From Botrimarina hoheduenensis (GTDB lineage Bacteria > Planctomycetota > Planctomycetia > Pirellulales > Lacipirellulaceae): 64,000 nucleotides of DNA. Positions 8,914 through 17,249 of this stretch are shown here, one piece after another. Position numbers and translations under genes: made by a program. Position 1 is the stretch's first letter, and the number at the start of each line of letters is the position of its first letter. The stretch covers positions 365,987 through 429,986 of the forward strand of contig NZ_SJPH01000001.1 in the NCBI RefSeq assembly GCF_007859815.1. Reading direction: 5' to 3'. The notes under the pieces were generated by a model. The model searched no databases and was not told where the DNA came from. It saw only the letters and a list, made by a program, of their open reading frames with translations.

Positions 8914-9504
8914 TTACGCGGCTTCGGCCTTGTTGGGCACATCGGGAGAATCGTTTCGCAGCGGCTGGTTGATGGTCGTCCGGACCCAGTCGAGGTCTCC
9001 TCGGCTCCAGACGTAGGCAAAGCCGACCATCAGCACCATGAAGAACAGGACAATGTCCAAGACGCCGCCCCACACGAGGCCCGACGCGGCTTTTCCGATG
9101 CCGGGCAGCTCGGCGGCTGACACCGCGAGCGGCGTTGCCGTCAGCTCGGAGAGTCGGGCAGCAATCACCTGGGCAGAGGCCTCGGCCATTGCGGGCGACG
9201 CGGCAGCGGTGTCAGCCGCCGCGACGATCTGGCTGGCCTTGCCAAACACCACTGCCCACGGAAAGAAGAACGCGACTTCCACATCGAAGATGATGAACAG
9301 CAACGCGACCACATAAAAACGGATATCGAACCGTACGAAGCTCGACCCGATGACCGGTTCGCCGCACTCGTAAATCTCTTTCTTCTCGGGGCTGGGCTGA
9401 TTGGGTCGCAGCAGTCTCCCCACCGCCAAGTTCACCGCCACAAACGCGCACGCCACCGCCGCGAACAGCACGAGGTAGGCGGCGATTGTGGTGGGAGTGA
9501 CCAT
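8914..9504 (-). CDS. nuoA: NADH-quinone oxidoreductase subunit A with inserted loop
   Basis: NuoA is a three-helix subunit at the junction of the arms of Complex I. The ATG at 9504 gives 196 residues beginning MVTPTTIAAYLVLFAAV, matching the first helix of the family; an upstream TTG at 9594 would add 30 residues and overlap nuoI by 4 bp. Conserved features are EIYECGEPVIGSS, FDIRFYVVALLFIIFDVEVAFFFPWA (TM2) and DIVLFFMVLMVGFAYVWSRGDLDW (TM3). TM2 and TM3 are separated by an Ala-rich stretch of about 55 residues (roughly 83-140); E. coli NuoA has only a short loop there. Function of the insert is unknown. Confidence 0.93.
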   Translation of the reverse strand: MVTPTTIAAYLVLFAAVACAFVAVNLAVGRLLRPNQPSPEKKEIYECGEPVIGSSFVRFDIRFYVVALLFIIFDVEVAFFFPWAVVFGKASQIVAAADTAAASPAMAEASAQVIAARLSELTATPLAVSAAELPGIGKAASGLVWGGVLDIVLFFMVLMVGFAYVWSRGDLDWVRTTINQPLRNDSPDVPNKAEAA

Positions 9505-9590
9505 AGAGGCGGCAGGACTTACCGTTTCAAAGAGCTTTAGGCGACGCGGCTGATGTAACGCGAACCCCAACAGGAATTTCGCGGCGCGTT

Positions 9591-10145
9591 TCAACCCTCG
9601 CTGTTCGGACCTTGGTGGGCGACCTGGGTAATCGTTTTAGAAGCGGCGATCGCGGTGGGGTTGAGTGTCGCCTTCCCCCAGGCAACCTCAAGGGGCAAAC
9701 GCGCGAAATCGACGATCGCGCCGTCGCGGCTGTAGCTCGAAAGGTCGTGCGTGCCTCCCATGAAGATGCAGTCCACGGGGCACGGCTCGACGCAGAGCGC
9801 GCAGAACATGCACTTCGTGTAGTCGATCGTGTAGCCCGTGACTTTGAAGCCCTTGCCGTTGGTGACCCGTTCCTTGCCGATGTAGATGCAATCTACCGGG
9901 CAAGCTTTCGCGCACTGATCGCACGCGATGCAGGTCGTGAGGTCAAAGCGGTGATAGCCCCGGTAGCGCGGGGCGACCGTTACCGGCAACTCGGGATACT
10001 CGTAAGCCTCGGTAAAAGTGCGTCGGTCGGTGCGATACGTGCTGAGCCACGTGCGCAGTGTCAGTGACATGCCTTTGCCAACGGTCCACAGCGTTCGCAC
10101 AACGTTGTCGAGCCAGGGCCACAGGGGAGCTTGGCGGGCGGACAT
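9591..10145 (-). CDS. nuoI: NADH-quinone oxidoreductase subunit I
   Basis: NuoI carries two [4Fe-4S] clusters (N6a and N6b) that pass electrons to the terminal cluster in NuoB. Both binding motifs are present: CIACDQCAKACPVDC and CMFCALCVEPCPVDC. The ATG at 10145 (MSARQAPLWPWLD) gives 184 residues with the usual amphipathic N-terminus and the segment GMSLTLRTWLSTYR; longer upstream readings add Pro/Arg-rich sequence unlike the family. It is first in this operon, whereas in most bacteria nuoI sits between H and J, so the gene has been moved. Confidence 0.95.
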   Translation of the reverse strand: MSARQAPLWPWLDNVVRTLWTVGKGMSLTLRTWLSTYRTDRRTFTEAYEYPELPVTVAPRYRGYHRFDLTTCIACDQCAKACPVDCIYIGKERVTNGKGFKVTGYTIDYTKCMFCALCVEPCPVDCIFMGGTHDLSSYSRDGAIVDFARLPLEVAWGKATLNPTAIAASKTITQVAHQGPNSEG

Positions 10146-10435
10146 AAACCAACAGCCGTCGTGGGAGTGCCGAATCGAGGCGGCGGGATGGCGATGTAGG
10201 GGGGACGGGGAGCACCACCGCAGGGGGAAGCTCCTTAGCAGGGGGGAACCGAGCCTGAAGAACCCTATTCGCCAGCTTGGGGTTGGCAACAGGGCCGACC
10301 GATCCCGGACGCCGCGACTAAGCGTATTGTGGTCGGGGGTGGGGGGGCAGGGGCCCGAATGGGGGTGACAGGGAAGCGGTTTTCCGCAAAATGGTGGCTC
10401 AGCGGCAGTAAATCGGTCTCAATTCACCCGGATTC

Positions 10436-10464
10436 TTGACTGTCAACCCCTCGATGCAAAGAAT
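10436..10464 (+). promoter_or_regulatory. Possible sigma70-type promoter for csrA
   Basis: TTGACT (10436-10441), a 17-bp spacer and AAGAAT (10459-10464) form a plausible but imperfect housekeeping promoter reading toward csrA. It implies an untranslated leader of about 230 bases. The -35 lies inside the dyad TTGACTGTCAA. Sequence match only. Confidence 0.35.
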
Positions 10465-10692
10465 AAGTGGTACGCTGTTAGCAGAGCGGACCGGGTGCTA
10501 GCACGTGAAGGCTGATGCCGGCGCTAGAAAACGCGACAGTGTCAGCAAGCGTTCGTGTCACCCGTTGTTCGCACGGTCAATCAGCTTACCGACTCAACCA
10601 GCACCACAGTAGATCTAACGGCGGCTCTCGGTTCCCCCACCCCCGAGAGTCGGCTGTCACCTCACTACAGGGCGTGGAACGCCGAATCGAGC

Positions 10693-10698
10693 GAAGGA
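10693..10698 (+). promoter_or_regulatory. Ribosome binding site of csrA
   Basis: GAAGGA lies six bases before the ATG at 10705 and fixes the start at MLVLSRKKNE rather than at in-frame upstream codons. In the CsrA family this kind of site is a known autoregulation target when it contains GGA. Confidence 0.7.
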
Positions 10699-10704
10699 AT
10701 CGTC

Positions 10705-10923
10705 ATGTTGGTATTGTCGCGTAAAAAAAACGAAAGCATCGTCATCAACGACGATATCACGATCGTCGTGGTTGAGATCCGCGGCGACAAGGTCCGCTTG
10801 GGGATCGAAGCCCCCAAGGAAGTGCCGGTGCACCGCAACGAGGTGTACGAGGCAATCCGTCGGGCCGGGGTTGAATCCCCCGATTCTCCCGCTCCTGCGC
10901 CCGCTGAAGGGGCGGAAAGCTGA
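10705..10923 (+). CDS. csrA: Carbon storage regulator CsrA
   Basis: CsrA is a small dimeric RNA-binding protein that represses or stabilises mRNAs by binding GGA motifs in their leaders. The 72-residue product MLVLSRKKNESIVINDDITI... matches the family end to end: the N-terminal LVLSRK strand, IRGDKVRLGIEAPKEVPVHR, and the HRNEVYEAI helix. Arg6 and the arginine of VPVHR, which contact RNA in studied homologues, are both present. A short Pro/Ala-rich tail (SPDSPAPAPAEGAES) follows. It stands alone; FliW or flagellar genes, common partners elsewhere, are not nearby. Confidence 0.95.
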   Translation: MLVLSRKKNESIVINDDITIVVVEIRGDKVRLGIEAPKEVPVHRNEVYEAIRRAGVESPDSPAPAPAEGAES

Positions 10924-11364
10924 TCGCGGCCTGCACTTGGCCAAACCAGCGGTTTGCACCTGGCCAAGCCAGATGACCGAGGCGAGCCATAAGCTGGATG
11001 AGGCGATTGCCTCCGCTTGACTAATCGATCGGGGCTCGTCGCTCCGCTGCTTGGAGTGTTGCTGCCGGACAGCCCGGATCAGTTGCCGGCTTGTTGAGGC
11101 TGTGCGCAACGCTTTTTTCTGATTCTCGCGGTCTGGGTCAAGCTCTTCGCACCCCGCCTCCTTGGGCTGCAGAATCGAGCGGTAAAAGACCCCTGGCGAG
11201 CCCCTTAAAACGCTAACCTACAGGGGAATGCGACGGGTGCTGTTCCCTGTTGGGTTGACGCGCGTCGCGGCCTTGCCTAGCTTCGCTGCCTGAAACGGCA
11301 ATCGGGCCACTCGTGTGCTTGCCACGCGGCTTCCCCGATACCCCGTTTCGCCCCTCCCTATCGA
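10924..11364. other. 441-bp intergenic region between csrA and tRNA-Glu
   Basis: No gene is apparent. Just after csrA a stem-loop can form at 10936-10968: CTTGGCCAAACC pairs with GGTTT and TGGCCAAG, leaving a four-base bulge. It has no T-run, so it may be a 3' mRNA structure rather than a terminator. A weak promoter-like pair, TTGACG (11255-11260) and TAGCTT (11278-11283), spaced 17 bp, lies about 80 bp before the tRNA. Confidence 0.4.
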
Positions 11365-11437
11365 GGCCCCATCGTCTAGTGGTCTAGGACTCCGCCCTTT
11401 CACGGCGGCAACACGGGTTCGAACCCCGTTGGGGTCA
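11365..11437 (+). tRNA. tRNA-Glu (anticodon TTC)
   Basis: A complete 73-nt cloverleaf: acceptor GGCCCCA pairs with TGGGGTC (one G-U), anticodon arm CCGCC/GGCGG with loop CTTTCAC, and T arm ACGGG/CCCGT around TTCGAAC. The anticodon TTC at 11399-11401 and overall resemblance to bacterial tRNA-Glu set the identity. CCA is not encoded (the next bases are CTA). Confidence 0.97.
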
Positions 11438-11452
11438 CTATCAAAGTGAGCA

Positions 11453-11489
11453 GAGTCCGCGGCGGTTTGATTGCCCCGCGGGCTCTTTT
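11453..11489 (+). terminator. Rho-independent terminator after tRNA-Glu
   Basis: GAGTCCGCGG (11453-11462) pairs with CCGCGGGCTC (11476-11485) over 10 bp with one G-U, followed directly by TTTT. It lies 15 bp after the tRNA. Confidence 0.75.
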
Positions 11490-11779
11490 GCTATTCAGGG
11501 ACTTGGTTTGAGCCCCGCCGGTGTCGCTCCACAGCAACAGCAGATCGCAACGCCGCGATGCGGGGCCCCTCTCGATTCGATCGGTGCGGTTCTCGCCCCC
11601 TCCAATGCCGCCGCGGGGGGCCGTTTTGTTCGCGGAGTGGCAAACAAGCGGGGGCGGTGGTGGCCGGCAAGCCTTGGTTGCGCTAAAGTCGCGGTACGGT
11701 CCCCCCCTCGTGATTGCTTCGCCGAGGGCCTCTCGCTCTGCCAGCTCAGTTTGTCGTTCCGTCTGCTTGAGATTCCCCG
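11490..11779. other. Intergenic region before hemH
   Basis: Nothing recognisable is seen between the tRNA terminator and hemH. No Shine-Dalgarno precedes the hemH ATG. Open frames on both strands here lack family resemblance; one on the minus strand runs into the tRNA gene. Confidence 0.4.
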
Positions 11780-12868
11780 ATGGCTGAATCACTGCCCTAC
11801 GATTCGTTGCTGCTGGTCTCGTTCGGAGGCCCCGAAGGCCCCGACGATGTGATGCCTTTCTTGGAGAATGTGCTGAGGGGCAAGAACGTGCCCCGCGAAC
11901 GGATGCTGGAGGTTGCCGATCACTATCAGCACTTTGGGGGGGTGAGCCCCATCAACGAACAGTGTCGCCAACTTCTGGCCGCGATCAACGCGGAGTTGGC
12001 CACCCACGGGCCGCCGCTGCCCGTGTACTGGGGGAATCGCAACTGGCAACCGATGCTCGAGGACACGCTCAGGCAGATGGCGGCCGATGGGCGGCGACGC
12101 TCCCTCGCGTTCTTCACGAGCGTTTTTAGTTGCTACTCGGGCTGTCGGCAGTATCGCGAAGACATCCACCGCGCACGCGAGGCCGTGGGGGCGGGGGCCC
12201 CGCAGATTGATAAGCTGCGGATGCCCTATAATCATCCTGAGTTTATCGCGGTCGAGGCTGAGGCGCTCGAGCGTGAGCTGGCCACCATGGATCCGCAGCG
12301 CCGCGCTGAGGCCAAGGTGCTCTTCACGGCCCACAGCATCCCGAACTCGATGGCGGACAACTGCCGCTACGCCGTACAGTTGCACGAGGCGAGTCGGCTT
12401 ACCGCCGAGGCGGTCGGCGTGAAGGATTGGGAGCTGGTTTACCAAAGCCGCAGCGGCCCTCCCCAGCAACCGTGGCTTGAGCCCGACGTGTGCGATCGGA
12501 TCGAAGAGCTGCATCGGCAGGGGGGGCTCCACGACTTGGTGCTTATGCCAATCGGCTTCGTCTCGGATCACATGGAAGTTCTCTTCGATCTGGACACCGA
12601 AGCGCGCGACCTGTGCGAAAAGCTGGGCGTGAATCTCCGCCGAGCCGCCACCGCCGGCATCCATCCACGCTTTGTCGGCATGATGCGCGAACTGATCGAA
12701 GAACGCATCGCCACCGAGCGGGGCGAATCGCCCGAGCGCCGCGCGATCGGGCAGTTTCCCGCCAACCACGATGTCTGTCCCGATAACTGCTGTCTCTACA
12801 CACCGCAGCGCCCCTCGGGTGCAGGACGTCCGGCCGTTGCGGGCCCTTCGCGCGAGCCGGCATCATGA
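11780..12868 (+). CDS. hemH: Ferrochelatase (probably [2Fe-2S]-type)
   Basis: Inserts Fe2+ into a porphyrin (protoporphyrin IX or coproporphyrin III) at the end of haem synthesis. The 362-residue protein begins YDSLLLVSFGGPEGPDDV and has the catalytic-histidine motif LFTAHSIPNSM and the acidic motif PIGFVSDHMEVLFDLDTEA. Cysteines in SCYSGCRQYRED and near the C-terminus in CPDNCC lie where [2Fe-2S]-containing ferrochelatases have ligands. Its stop overlaps the next ATG (ATGA). A HemY-type oxidase for the preceding step is at 46854-48305. Whether the substrate is protoporphyrin or coproporphyrin cannot be decided by eye. Confidence 0.95.
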   Translation: MAESLPYDSLLLVSFGGPEGPDDVMPFLENVLRGKNVPRERMLEVADHYQHFGGVSPINEQCRQLLAAINAELATHGPPLPVYWGNRNWQPMLEDTLRQMAADGRRRSLAFFTSVFSCYSGCRQYREDIHRAREAVGAGAPQIDKLRMPYNHPEFIAVEAEALERELATMDPQRRAEAKVLFTAHSIPNSMADNCRYAVQLHEASRLTAEAVGVKDWELVYQSRSGPPQQPWLEPDVCDRIEELHRQGGLHDLVLMPIGFVSDHMEVLFDLDTEARDLCEKLGVNLRRAATAGIHPRFVGMMRELIEERIATERGESPERRAIGQFPANHDVCPDNCCLYTPQRPSGAGRPAVAGPSREPAS

Positions 12869-13863
12869 TTCCGAGTGCCGCTGCCAAAGACCGCCGCTTG
12901 GCGGGAATCCCCGAGCCGTTTGCGCCGGTCGCGTTGGGCTGCTGGCCTATGGCAGGCGTGACGACGTTGGGGGCTACCCACGCTGACGGCGTTGCCACCG
13001 TGCACGCTGCACTCGACGCGGGAGTCACACATCTCGACACGGCTTACGTGTACGGGCCAAACGGCGAGAGCGATCGGATTCTCGCCGAAGCGCTGCGGGG
13101 TCGACGCAACGAAGTCGTGCTCGCCTCGAAAGTTGGAATTCACTACGAAGCCGATGCCGCAGGCGTTCCGCAGATGACACATGACGGTCGCCCCGCGACC
13201 CTCCGGACCGAGTGCGAGACACTGCTCCAGCGGCTGGGCGTCGATTCGGTCGATCTGCTGTATCTGCACTCTCCCGACCCCTCGGTGCCGATCGGCGAGT
13301 CGGCCGTGGCCCTGGCGGAGCTTATGGCGGAGGGCAAAACCCGGGCGGTGGGTGCTTCCAATTGCACGCTGCCCCAGATCAAGGAGTTCGCCGCGGCTTG
13401 CCCGCTGGCGGCGGTGCAGTTGCCTTACAACCTGTTGCAACGCGACATCGAGCAAGAGACGCTCCCCTGGTGTCGTACGAACGGTGTTGCGGTGATGGTT
13501 TATTGGGCCCTGATGAAGGGGTTGCTGGCTGGTCGGCTGCCACGCGACGAAGAACTTGATCAGCACGACAACCGCCGCAGTTACCCGATGTTTCAGGGCG
13601 AAGAGTGGCAGCGCAACCAAGATTTTGTTGAGGCGCTGCGGGCGATCGCCCAACAGGCAGGTGTGACTGTCGCGCAGCTGGTGGTGAACTGGACGATGAC
13701 ACAGCCCGGCGTGACCGCTGTGCTGTGCGGAGCGAAGCGGCCCGAACAGATCCGCGAATCGGCCGGCGCGCTGGGGTGGTCTTTGTCCCCCGCTCAACGC
13801 GTGGCGATCGATCAGGCGATCGCGGCCCGTGGGGTAGCGGCAGCGAAGCGAACCTTCCGCTAA
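12865..13863 (+). CDS. Aldo/keto reductase family protein
   Basis: A predicted NAD(P)H-dependent oxidoreductase with the (beta/alpha)8 fold. The 332-residue product shows the catalytic tetrad of the family: Asp and Tyr in HLDTAYVYGPNGESDRIL, Lys in VVLASKVG, and His in LLYLHSPDP. The late segment AVLCGAKRPEQIRE resembles the usual cofactor-binding GAxxxxQ(L/I)xEN region. It overlaps the hemH stop by 4 bp and is probably cotranscribed, but nothing in the sequence ties it to haem. The physiological substrate is unknown. Confidence 0.93.
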   Translation: MIPSAAAKDRRLAGIPEPFAPVALGCWPMAGVTTLGATHADGVATVHAALDAGVTHLDTAYVYGPNGESDRILAEALRGRRNEVVLASKVGIHYEADAAGVPQMTHDGRPATLRTECETLLQRLGVDSVDLLYLHSPDPSVPIGESAVALAELMAEGKTRAVGASNCTLPQIKEFAAACPLAAVQLPYNLLQRDIEQETLPWCRTNGVAVMVYWALMKGLLAGRLPRDEELDQHDNRRSYPMFQGEEWQRNQDFVEALRAIAQQAGVTVAQLVVNWTMTQPGVTAVLCGAKRPEQIRESAGALGWSLSPAQRVAIDQAIAARGVAAAKRTFR

Positions 13864-13924
13864 GCTGGGCGGTTGCTAGCCGATTGTTCGATCTATTGCC
13901 GAAGCAAAACAACGAGATCCCCGC

Positions 13925-14668
13925 GTGAGCCGCTTTGCCGTCCTGATTCTCGCCGCCGGGCAGAGCTCGCGCTTTGGCGATCCCCATTACAAGAAGCCGT
14001 TCGCCCCGCTCGAGGGTCGGCCCGTTTGGATGCACGCGGTCGATCGCTTTAAGGATCGCGAAGACGTTGCCGAGGTGGTGGTTGTCGTTGCCCCGGAAGA
14101 TCGCGAGGCCTTTCAGACGAAGTTCGGTGCGAACCTGCTCTTTCTAGGCGTGGCGCTCTGCGAAGGGGGCGCTCTGCGTTCCGATTCCGTTCGCAAGGGC
14201 TTGGATGCTCTCTCCAGCCAAGCCACCCATGTCGCGATCCACGACGCGGCCCGCCCCTGCGTTACCACCGAGGACATCGACCGCGTCTTTGCCGCGGCCC
14301 GCCAAAGCGGTGCCGCGATCCTCGCCTCGCCTGTGGTTGCAACGCTCAAACGGGCGAGCAGCACCGATCCTCCCGAGGTGGAGGAAACGGTCCCCCGCGA
14401 AGGGCTCTGGGCCGCGCAAACGCCACAGGTCTTCGAGCGTGACTTGCTGAACGGCGCGTACGAAGCAGGCGGGAGCCCCGTGACGGACGACGCCCAGCTG
14501 ATCGAGCGACACGGTCATCGTGTCGTGATCGTTGAAGGCTCGTCCGAGAATCTGAAGATCACGACCCAGGAGGACCTCCGCCTGGCCGCTGCGATCCTTG
14601 CGACACGGTCGGTCGCAAAGCCGCAGAAGCCGTCGCATCCGTTCGAGGATGACGACTTGTGGCGTTAA
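13925..14668 (+). CDS. ispD: 2-C-methyl-D-erythritol 4-phosphate cytidylyltransferase-like protein
   Basis: IspD transfers CMP to 2-C-methyl-D-erythritol 4-phosphate in the non-mevalonate isoprenoid pathway. The 247-residue product (GTG start) has the nucleotide-binding start AVLILAAGQSSRFG, the lysine in YKKPFAPLEGRPV, the motif HDAARPCVT, and TPQVF...TDDAQLIERHGH...ENLKITTQEDL, in family order. The glycine-rich loop is slightly divergent (GQSSRFG instead of GxGxRMG), so a related nucleotidyltransferase cannot be fully excluded. A short charged tail (HPFEDDDLWR) ends the protein. Confidence 0.88.
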   Translation: MSRFAVLILAAGQSSRFGDPHYKKPFAPLEGRPVWMHAVDRFKDREDVAEVVVVVAPEDREAFQTKFGANLLFLGVALCEGGALRSDSVRKGLDALSSQATHVAIHDAARPCVTTEDIDRVFAAARQSGAAILASPVVATLKRASSTDPPEVEETVPREGLWAAQTPQVFERDLLNGAYEAGGSPVTDDAQLIERHGHRVVIVEGSSENLKITTQEDLRLAAAILATRSVAKPQKPSHPFEDDDLWR

Positions 14669-14788
14669 CCGCAGGGTGATCGGGGGGGCTCGCGGGGCGT
14701 GTCGCAGCCACGCCCCTGGCAATCCGAGCGGCGATCCCCAATCATCGGCGAACGATCATCAACAGCAAGTACCGGCGGAATCCCCACG

Positions 14789-16081
14789 ATGGACTTCTTT
14801 AAAGAACTACAAGCCCGCGGGCTCGTTCATCAGTCTACGGATGAAAAACTGGGGGCTTGGCTTGCCGCGAAGCCTCGCACGGTTTATGCGGGGTTTGATC
14901 CGACCGCCGACAGCCTGCATGTGGGCAGCCTGCTGGGTTTGATCGTGCTGCGCCGCTTTCAGCAGGCGGGGCATCGCCCGATCGCGGTGGTGGGCGGCGC
15001 GACGGGCATGATCGGTGATCCGAGCGGCAAAAGCGCCGAACGCAATTTGCTGACCCGCGAGCAATTGGAAGCCAACGTCGCAGGAATCGCGAGCCAAATG
15101 CGGCGATTCCTCGACTTCGAGCCGGGCCCTGCTTCGGCAGCGCTGCTGAACAACTTCGACTGGACCGGCGGATGGTCTTACCTGGAGTTCCTTCGCGACA
15201 TCGGCAAGAACTTTCCCGTTAACGTTATGCTCCAGAAGGACTCGGTTAAGAGCCGGCTGGGGCGTGGCGACGCCGACAACAGCGCCGGTATGAGCTACAC
15301 CGAGTTCAGCTACATGCTGCTGCAGGCCTATGACTTTGTGCACTTGGCACAAACCGAGTCTTGCGAGCTGCAGGCGGGCGGCAGCGACCAGTGGGGCAAC
15401 ATCACGGCCGGAATCGATCTGGCCCGCCGCATGCACGCTCAGCAGCTGTACGGCATGACGTGGCCGCTGTTGACCAAGAGCGACGGCACGAAGATGGGCA
15501 AGACCGAGTCGGGGGCCATCTGGCTCGACCCTCAGCGCACCAGCCCGTACGAGTTTTACCAGTACTGGGTGAATGTTGACGACGCCGACGTGGGGGGCTG
15601 CTTGCGGATGCTGACCGAGTTGCCGCTGGAAGAGATCGTCTCGCTCGACGCCCAGCGGGCCGAGAACGCGGCTGAGCGGCTTAGCCAAAAGCGTCTCGCT
15701 GAGTCGCTGACCCGACTGGTGCATGGCGAAGAGGGAGTCGCGGTCGCCCAGCGCGCCACAGCGGTATTCTTCGGCGGAGCCGAGGTCGAGGGGCTGGACG
15801 ATCGGGTGCTGGGCCAGCTTTTTGCCGATGTGCCGGCCGGCGAGTGCCCGCTTTCGACCCTGTCGGGAGAAGGTTTGCCGATCGTCGAAGCCCTGATCGC
15901 GGCCGGGCTCGCCAAGAGCAAAGCCGAGGCTCGGCGAACGGTCGAGCAGGGGGGAGCCTACATCAATAATCGCCGCGTGGAGGGGCTCGAACGGACGCTC
16001 ACCCCCGCCGATCTAGCCAGCGAGTCCGTCACGGTCCTCAGAAGCGGGCGCAAACGTTACGCCCTGCTGCGTTTCTGCTGA
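14789..16081 (+). CDS. tyrS: Tyrosyl-tRNA synthetase
   Basis: Class I aminoacyl-tRNA synthetase charging tRNA-Tyr. From the ATG at 14789 (MDFFKELQARGL) the product has 430 residues; a GTG at 14699 would add 30 residues unlike the family. Visible motifs are YAGFDPTADSLHVGSLLGL (HIGH-type, HVGS), LLQAYDF, QAGGSDQWGNITAGIDL (tyrosine/tRNA recognition), and KMGKTESG (KMSKS-type). The last 65 residues (IVEALIAAGLAKSKAEARRTVEQGGAYINN) form an S4-like RNA-binding domain. Confidence 0.96.
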   Translation: MDFFKELQARGLVHQSTDEKLGAWLAAKPRTVYAGFDPTADSLHVGSLLGLIVLRRFQQAGHRPIAVVGGATGMIGDPSGKSAERNLLTREQLEANVAGIASQMRRFLDFEPGPASAALLNNFDWTGGWSYLEFLRDIGKNFPVNVMLQKDSVKSRLGRGDADNSAGMSYTEFSYMLLQAYDFVHLAQTESCELQAGGSDQWGNITAGIDLARRMHAQQLYGMTWPLLTKSDGTKMGKTESGAIWLDPQRTSPYEFYQYWVNVDDADVGGCLRMLTELPLEEIVSLDAQRAENAAERLSQKRLAESLTRLVHGEEGVAVAQRATAVFFGGAEVEGLDDRVLGQLFADVPAGECPLSTLSGEGLPIVEALIAAGLAKSKAEARRTVEQGGAYINNRRVEGLERTLTPADLASESVTVLRSGRKRYALLRFC

Positions 16082-16216
16082 GTTAGGCGCTGCCCGAATC
16101 CTTGCGGCAGGAGAGGCCCCGCACCTATGATGGGGGGCTTATCGTTAGCTCGCGGGAGGGAGTGAGACTCCCTGCTGCCGAATCGCCCCCCCGACCGGAT
16201 ACGACCGAGGAACCCG

Positions 16217-17119
16217 ATGCCAGCCGAAGCGGTCATCGAGACGCGTGCCCTGTCCAAGATTTACCGTGACTTCTGGGGTCGCCAGAAGGTTCGCGCCCTC
16301 AAGGCACTCGATCTGGAGGTTTACAAGGGGGAGATTTTCGGCCTATTGGGCCCCAACGGCTCGGGCAAGACGACCACGATCAAGCTCTTGCTGGGGCTGT
16401 TGTTCCCCACCGAGGGGCGTGCTCTGGTGCTCGGCAAGGACGCGACCGACGTCTCGAAGAACGAGCGGATCGGTTACTTGCCCGAGGAGTCGTACCTCTA
16501 CAAATTCCTGAATGCCGAGGAAACCCTCGATTTTTACGGCCGGCTGTTCGACATCACGCCCGAGGTGCGGAAAGAACGCATCGAGAAGCTGATCAAGCTC
16601 GTCAAGATCGAGCGGGCCCGCAAACGCCAGCTCCGCGAGTACTCCAAGGGCATGACCCGCCGGATCGGTCTGGCCCAAGCGTTAATCAATGATCCGGACC
16701 TGATTCTGCTCGACGAGCCGACCAGTGGTCTGGACCCGATCGGCACGCGCGAGATGAAGGACATGATCCTTGAGCTACGCGACCAGGGAAAAACGATCGT
16801 CATGTGCAGCCACTTGCTGGCCGATGTGCAGGACGTCTGTGACCGGATCGCCATCCTCCACCAGGGAGAGCTCAAGGAGCTGGGCCGCGTGGATTCTCTG
16901 TTGACCGTTGAAGACGTCACGCAGATCCGCGCTCGCAACCTCACCGACGCTTGCCAAAACGAGCTACGCGACGTGATCGCTCGCCACGAGGGCGAGCTGC
17001 TCGAGATGGCCAACCCGACAACCACGCTCGAGGACCTGTTCTTGTCGATCGTTAGCGATAGCGAAGCGCGACCGGGTCGCCGGGTGGTGGGCACCGCGGC
17101 CAAAGCGGACGGAGGCTGA
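16217..17119 (+). CDS. ABC transporter ATP-binding protein
   Basis: The ATPase subunit of an ABC-2 type export system. In its 300 residues: Walker [10 protein letters not shown] (45-53), the signature in [14 protein letters not shown] (YSKGM, 142-146, replacing LSGGQ), Walker [14 protein letters not shown] from 162, and the switch histidine in [11 protein letters not shown]. The C-terminal 80 residues form a regulatory tail. GAGGAA lies four bases before the ATG. The permease follows after 130 bp. Divergence of the signature (SKGM) is frequent in exporters of the DrrA/NatA group. Cargo unknown. Confidence 0.94.
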   Translation: MPAEAVIETRALSKIYRDFWGRQKVRALKALDLEVYKGEIFGLLGPNGSGKTTTIKLLLGLLFPTEGRALVLGKDATDVSKNERIGYLPEESYLYKFLNAEETLDFYGRLFDITPEVRKERIEKLIKLVKIERARKRQLREYSKGMTRRIGLAQALINDPDLILLDEPTSGLDPIGTREMKDMILELRDQGKTIVMCSHLLADVQDVCDRIAILHQGELKELGRVDSLLTVEDVTQIRARNLTDACQNELRDVIARHEGELLEMANPTTTLEDLFLSIVSDSEARPGRRVVGTAAKADGG

Positions 17120-17249
17120 CGCCTGTTCCCTCCGTCGCCCGCGGTAGCGATTTTGGGCGACACCCCCCAACTCATCTCCACGCCGCTTCGCGTTTTCGCT
17201 TGATCCCTGCTTTGCCAAGCTGCACTCCCCCTGGACCGCTCGCTGAACG

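Larger units (their letters stand above)
10146..10704. other. 559-bp divergent intergenic region between the nuo operon and csrA
   Basis: No convincing gene is seen. The stretch must hold the nuo promoter (minus) and probably the csrA promoter (plus). A perfect dyad TTGACTGTCAA sits at 10436-10446; each arm resembles a -35 hexamer on one strand. A run of G (10338-10346) lies nearer nuoI. No riboswitch class could be recognised by eye. Confidence 0.5.

Noticed and set aside
10146..10704. Riboswitch or small RNA in the csrA upstream region
   Set aside because: No known aptamer core or strong terminator hairpin could be recognised; only promoter-like hexamers remain.
11400..11792. 130-codon frame on the minus strand near tRNA-Glu
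   Set aside because: Runs through the tRNA terminator and into the tRNA gene and shows no protein-like pattern.
12865..13863. Aldo/keto reductase as a haem-pathway enzyme because it overlaps hemH
   Set aside because: Only translational coupling supports it; the catalytic tetrad is generic.
14807..15724. 305-codon frame antisense to tyrS
   Set aside because: Mirrors codon structure of tyrS; no motifs.
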